This document shows positions 7,157 through 9,157 of a stretch of DNA of 9,157 bases, piece by piece. Origin of the DNA: Acidimicrobiia bacterium (GTDB lineage: Bacteria; Actinomycetota; Acidimicrobiia; IMCC26256; PALSA-555); NCBI GenBank assembly GCA_022865365.1, contig JALHSW010000417.1, forward strand, positions 1-9,157, written 5' to 3'. Under the pieces are notes generated by a model. That model was not told the origin of the DNA, did not search any database, and worked only from the letters and a program-made list of their open reading frames with translations. Made by a program: the position numbers and the translations under genes. The stretch's first letter is position 1; every line of letters begins with the position of its first letter.

Positions 7157-7758
7157 GCCTCCTCCTCGACCAGATCCGTCTCCACCAGACCCGTCTCCAC
7201 CAGACCCGTCTCCACCAGACCCTGGAGCACCTGCGGGTACAGACGCCGCTCCACTTCCTTGATCCGCTCGTGCAGCGAGTCGGCGGTGTCGCCGGGCAGC
7301 ACCGGCACCGACTCCTGGGCGAGGATCGGACCCTCGTCCACTTCCAGCGTCGCGAAGTGCACCGTGCAGCCGGTCACCTTCACCCCGGCGGCGAACGCGT
7401 CCTCGACCGCATGCGCGCCCTTGAACGCGGGCAGCAGCGACGGGTGCGTGTTGGTGATGCGTCCGCCGTAGGCATCGTGGATGGGTTGCTCGAGGATCGT
7501 CATGAACCCCGCCATGGCTACCAGATCGACCTCGTGGCGCCTCAGGGCGTCGACCACACGCTCCGTGTAGGCGGCACGGTCGAAGTCCGCTCCGAAGGAT
7601 TCCCGCTCGACCAGCTCGACGGGGACCGAGGCCGCTTCGGCCCGAGCGGTCGCTCCGCAGGGCCGATCGACGACGACCACGGCGACCGGGAGGCTTTCGT
7701 CGAGCAGCGCCTGGAGGATGGTCCCGCTCCCCGAAGCCAGGATCCCGAGCCGCCGCAC
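7153..7758 (-). CDS. purN: Phosphoribosylglycinamide formyltransferase (GAR transformylase)
   Basis: Transfers the formyl group of 10-formyl-THF to GAR, the third step of purine synthesis. With the GTG at 7758 the protein has 201 residues, normal for the family; the frame is open to 8031 but the extra 91 residues are low-complexity and antisense to the divergent gene. Motifs: phosphate-binding loop ASGSGTILQALL (8-19; Thr-Ile replace the more usual Ser-Asn); LVAMAGFMTIL (79-89); NTHPSLLPAFKGAHAVEDA (103-121) with N103 and H105; CTVHFATLEVDEGPILAQ (131-148) with D141; and ERIKEVERRLYP near the C-terminus. N103, H105 and D141 are the catalytic trio. The tail (181-201) is a repeat of Leu-Val-Glu-Thr-Gly units ending in three Glu, outside the conserved fold. 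No good Shine-Dalgarno sequence precedes the start, but a TAnnnT box lies 7 nt upstream. It is the first gene of the run. Confidence 0.95.
   Translation of the reverse strand: MRRLGILASGSGTILQALLDESLPVAVVVVDRPCGATARAEAASVPVELVERESFGADFDRAAYTERVVDALRRHEVDLVAMAGFMTILEQPIHDAYGGRITNTHPSLLPAFKGAHAVEDAFAAGVKVTGCTVHFATLEVDEGPILAQESVPVLPGDTADSLHERIKEVERRLYPQVLQGLVETGLVETGLVETDLVEEEA
7158..7167 (-). promoter_or_regulatory. purH ribosome binding site inside the purN tail
   Basis: On the minus strand GAGGAGGAGG ends one base before the purH GTG, so several registers of AGGAGG at usable spacing are available. The same bases encode the Glu-Glu-Glu end of PurN. This supports GTG 7156 as the purH start. 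Confidence 0.6.
7163..7222 (-). repeat. 15-bp tandem repeat in the 3' end of purN
   Basis: Three perfect copies of GTCTCCACCAGACCC (plus-strand reading) at 7178-7192, 7193-7207 and 7208-7222, with a degraded fourth (4 mismatches) at 7163-7177. The period is a multiple of three, so copy changes keep the frame; each unit encodes Gly-Leu-Val-Glu-Thr on the minus strand. The degraded unit runs into the purH ribosome site. Confidence 0.93.
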
Positions 7759-7921
7759 GGCTCCGAACCTACTCGCAGGGCTCGGGCCGAGGCCCCCCGG
7801 GCCTTGCTCTGCGCCACGTGAGGGTCCTTGCGTCGGGAACCGATCCGTGATGGGCTGAGAGGCGGCGCCCCGGACGGCGGACGCGCCCCCAGTCGTCGGT
7901 ACCCGTTCGGAGGAACTCTGC
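7759..7921. promoter_or_regulatory. Divergent intergenic region between purN and the four-helix membrane protein
   Basis: 163 bp between two starts that point away from each other, so it must hold promoters for both unless transcription enters from further away. On the minus side there is a TAnnnT box beside purN. On the plus side the only clear signal is the ribosome site GGAGGA at 7909-7914. I see no convincing -35/-10 pair for the plus gene and no riboswitch fold typical of purine or folate genes. A short GGGC/GCCC stem near 7784-7795 is too weak to call. Confidence 0.5.
7766..7771 (-). promoter_or_regulatory. Putative -10 box for a leaderless purN transcript
   Basis: TAGGTT on the minus strand ends 7 nt before the GTG at 7758, the same spacing as the box before mdh. 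This geometry fits a transcript starting at or next to the start codon. The nearest purine-rich stretch (GGAG) is only 2 nt from the start, too close for a normal ribosome site. No -35 box is evident. Confidence 0.4.
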
Positions 7922-8383
7922 ATGGATCTCACCAAGCTGACGACCGGTGACAAGGTCGTGTCGGTCAGCGGGCTGCTGCTCTTCGTCTTCGGCTTCCTGC
8001 CGTGGTACGGGATCGAGGGGTTCAACTTCAACGCCTGGGACTACTTCTTCGTGGGCGTGATCCCCGTGCTCATCGGAGTCGTCATGGTCGCGCAGGTCCT
8101 GGCGGCGCGGTTGGGGAACGCCGACATGCCGAACGTCGGCAGTCTCACGTGGGGCCAGATCCATCTGATCCTCGGTTCGATCGCCGCGGCACTCGTCGTG
8201 ATCAAGCTCATCGCCGGAAGCAGCGCCAGCACCCTGGTCTCCAGCATTGACCTGGACCGGAAGTACGGGATCTTCCTCGCCGCGGTCGCAGCCATCGGTC
8301 TCGCGGTCGGCGGCTTCCTCAAGATGCAGGAAGACAAGGCGGGCGGAGGCTCGACGCCACCGCCCGCGCCCCCCGCGGCCTGA
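7922..8383 (+). CDS. Small four-helix membrane protein, function unknown
   Basis: 153 residues with four hydrophobic segments at about 12-31, 41-62, 78-98 and 115-134, then a Gly/Pro-rich tail ending PPPAPPAA. Helix 1 ends in FLPW (25-28). The loop between helices 2 and 3 contains NADMPNVGSL, and that between helices 3 and 4 is Ser-rich. There is no cleavable signal peptide and no enzyme motif. The ATG at 7922 has GGAGGA (7909-7914) 7 nt upstream, a good start signal. It resembles the next gene in layout: four helices with FLPW at the end of helix 1. It is divergent from purN and followed 20 bp later by a strong GC hairpin. No function is claimed. Confidence 0.82.
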   Translation: MDLTKLTTGDKVVSVSGLLLFVFGFLPWYGIEGFNFNAWDYFFVGVIPVLIGVVMVAQVLAARLGNADMPNVGSLTWGQIHLILGSIAAALVVIKLIAGSSASTLVSSIDLDRKYGIFLAAVAAIGLAVGGFLKMQEDKAGGGSTPPPAPPAA

Positions 8384-8403
8384 CGCCTTCGGGCAGTTCT
8401 GCT

Positions 8404-8431
8404 CACGGCCCCCGCACCTGCGGGGGCCGTG
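8404..8431. terminator. Perfect 12-bp GC hairpin, probable terminator without T-tract
   Basis: CACGGCCCCCGC (8404-8415) and GCGGGGGCCGTG (8420-8431) are perfectly complementary around loop ACCT (8416-8419). It begins 20 bp after the stop of the four-helix protein and ends 45 bp before the next start. There is no run of T on either side, as is common for terminators in GC-rich actinobacteria. It could also attenuate or stabilise rather than terminate. The upstream alternative start of the next gene (GTG 8429) would fall inside this stem. Confidence 0.7.
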
Positions 8432-8466
8432 GCGCGTCCGGGCCGACAGGCTGCGCGCCCACGACC

Positions 8467-8472
8467 AGGAGG
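8467..8472 (+). promoter_or_regulatory. Ribosome binding site that fixes the DUF2510 protein start
   Basis: AGGAGG lies 4 nt before the GTG at 8477, short but usable. It is too far (19 nt) from the ATG at 8492 and downstream of the in-frame GTG at 8429, so it selects GTG 8477. Confidence 0.6.
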
Positions 8473-8476
8473 AACG

Positions 8477-9085
8477 GTGACCGAGACCGCGATGACAGCA
8501 GGGTGGTACCCGGATCCAACCGGGCACTACGAGCACCGCTACTGGGACGGCGCGACCTGGACCGATCACGTCGCGACCTCGGGCGTCAGTGCCGTCGACC
8601 CGCCGACCATGGGTGCGGGTCCGCAGGCGGCCTGGACCGCGTCGGCGGGAGCGCCGGGAGCGGGAGCGCCGCGCGACCGGGCAAACCCGATCTTCGCCTT
8701 TCTCGGCCTGGCGAGCGGAGTCTTCCTGATGGTCGGATCGTTCCTGCCGTGGGCCACGCTGGACTTCCCGGGCGTCCCTGGTGATTCGAGTGGGGGGATG
8801 AACCACGACGGGCCGTTCACGCTGGTGCTCGGGATCGCCATCGGGGTCGTCGCGCTGCTCGTGGGCTTGGCCGTGGTGCCGCGATGGGGCGGCTGGATCG
8901 TCGCGGGCGTCGGCGGCATCGCGGCGGTCCTGTCGATCGCCGACGCAGCCGACTTCGAGTCGAACGACTACCTCAACGTCGGTTTCGGGCTCTGGCTGTG
9001 CATCGTCGCCGGTGTGCTCGCCGCGGTCTTCGGGGTCCTTGCGGCGGTGCTCCGTCAGCCACGTGCGCATCCGTCAGCGGGCTGA
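8477..9085 (+). CDS. DUF2510 domain plus four-helix membrane protein
   Basis: 202 residues from GTG 8477. Residues 8-32 form a DUF2510 domain: AGWYPDP, then YEHRYWDGATWTDHV, with the conserved tryptophans W10, W23 and W28. This short domain is typical of actinobacterial membrane proteins and its role is unknown. An Ala/Gly/Pro linker (about 35-68) leads to four hydrophobic segments at about 71-92, 114-134, 138-156 and 170-192. Helix 1 ends in FLPW (89-92), as in the preceding protein, and the loop between helices 1 and 2 is Gly/Asp-rich. The DUF2510 end is probably cytoplasmic, since no signal peptide precedes it. I chose the start on the AGGAGG site; the longer form from 8429 would add 16 Arg/Pro-rich residues read through a hairpin. 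Function unknown; a paralogue of the upstream gene is likely. Confidence 0.85.
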   Translation: MTETAMTAGWYPDPTGHYEHRYWDGATWTDHVATSGVSAVDPPTMGAGPQAAWTASAGAPGAGAPRDRANPIFAFLGLASGVFLMVGSFLPWATLDFPGVPGDSSGGMNHDGPFTLVLGIAIGVVALLVGLAVVPRWGGWIVAGVGGIAAVLSIADAADFESNDYLNVGFGLWLCIVAGVLAAVFGVLAAVLRQPRAHPSAG

Positions 9086-9124
9086 CGCTCCATCGGGCCG
9101 ATGCTCCCCCGGCATGACGCGGAC

Positions 9125-9157
9125 GCCGGATCTCAGGGTGGCCGGATCTCAGGGTGG
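9125..9157. repeat. 16-bp tandem repeat at the window edge
   Basis: GCCGGATCTCAGGGTG occurs at 9125-9140 and again, identical, at 9141-9156, and base 9157 begins what could be a third copy. The rest of the stretch after the last gene (9086-9124) shows nothing convincing. The period is not a multiple of three, which argues against a coding repeat. How far it continues cannot be seen. Confidence 0.85.

Noticed and set aside
7163..7222. Possible CRISPR-like array
   Set aside because: The 15-bp units are directly adjacent with no spacers and lie in the coding end of purN.
7759..8031. 91-residue N-terminal extension of PurN
   Set aside because: Low-complexity, overlaps the divergent gene, and the conserved PurN fold begins at GTG 7758.
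8429..8476. 16-residue N-terminal extension of the DUF2510 protein
   Set aside because: Its GTG lies within the hairpin at 8404-8431 and lacks a ribosome site, while AGGAGG precedes GTG 8477.
7769..9070. 433-codon open frame on the minus strand
   Set aside because: It overlaps both plus-strand membrane proteins, which have good ribosome sites and clear helices; the product is Arg/Asp/Glu-rich nonsense.
9115..9157. Start of a further plus-strand gene at ATG 9115
   Set aside because: No ribosome site, and the 14 codons run through a 16-bp repeat whose period breaks the reading frame pattern; the rest is outside the window.

Overview
The window is GC-rich bacterial DNA with G/C-dominated codon third positions, frequent GTG starts and tight gene packing. 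The small DUF2510 domain, the SD-less starts with a TAnnnT box 7 nt upstream, and the gene neighbourhood (purN-purH-folD-small membrane protein, then icd and mdh) point to an actinobacterium. An Acidimicrobiia-like lineage is my guess; no marker here settles it.

Left edge (1-774, + strand): the charged C-terminal tail of an unidentified protein, overlapping by one base a lipoprotein phosphatase of the purple-acid-phosphatase type. The phosphatase keeps its N-terminal metal-binding motifs and its C-terminal end, but the catalytic middle is missing and the two parts are in different frames, so it looks like a deletion pseudogene.

Centre (838-7758, all - strand): an eight-gene run read purN, purH, folD, zinc-ribbon membrane protein, icd, J-domain protein, mdh, ogt. 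purN/purH and folD/zinc-ribbon overlap by 4 bp (GTGA); the other gaps range from 6 to 81 bp. FolD makes the 10-formyl-tetrahydrofolate used by PurN and by the PurH transformylase, and FolD and Icd both produce NADPH. Icd and Mdh are two TCA-cycle steps. ogt at the end is a DNA-repair gene. Two genes in the run, the zinc-ribbon and J-domain proteins, have no assigned function.

Right side (7922-9085, + strand): across a 163-bp divergent region lie two small four-helix membrane proteins of similar layout, both with a Phe-Leu-Pro-Trp motif at the end of helix 1. The second carries an N-terminal DUF2510 domain. A perfect 12-bp GC hairpin without a T-tract lies between them. The window ends inside a 16-bp tandem repeat.

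I see no CRISPR array, tRNA, rRNA, insertion sequence, phage module or defence system. Most of the window is conserved housekeeping; the points of interest are small: the broken phosphatase, repeats in the purN tail, probable leaderless starts, the two unassigned genes in the run, and the paralogous membrane pair.
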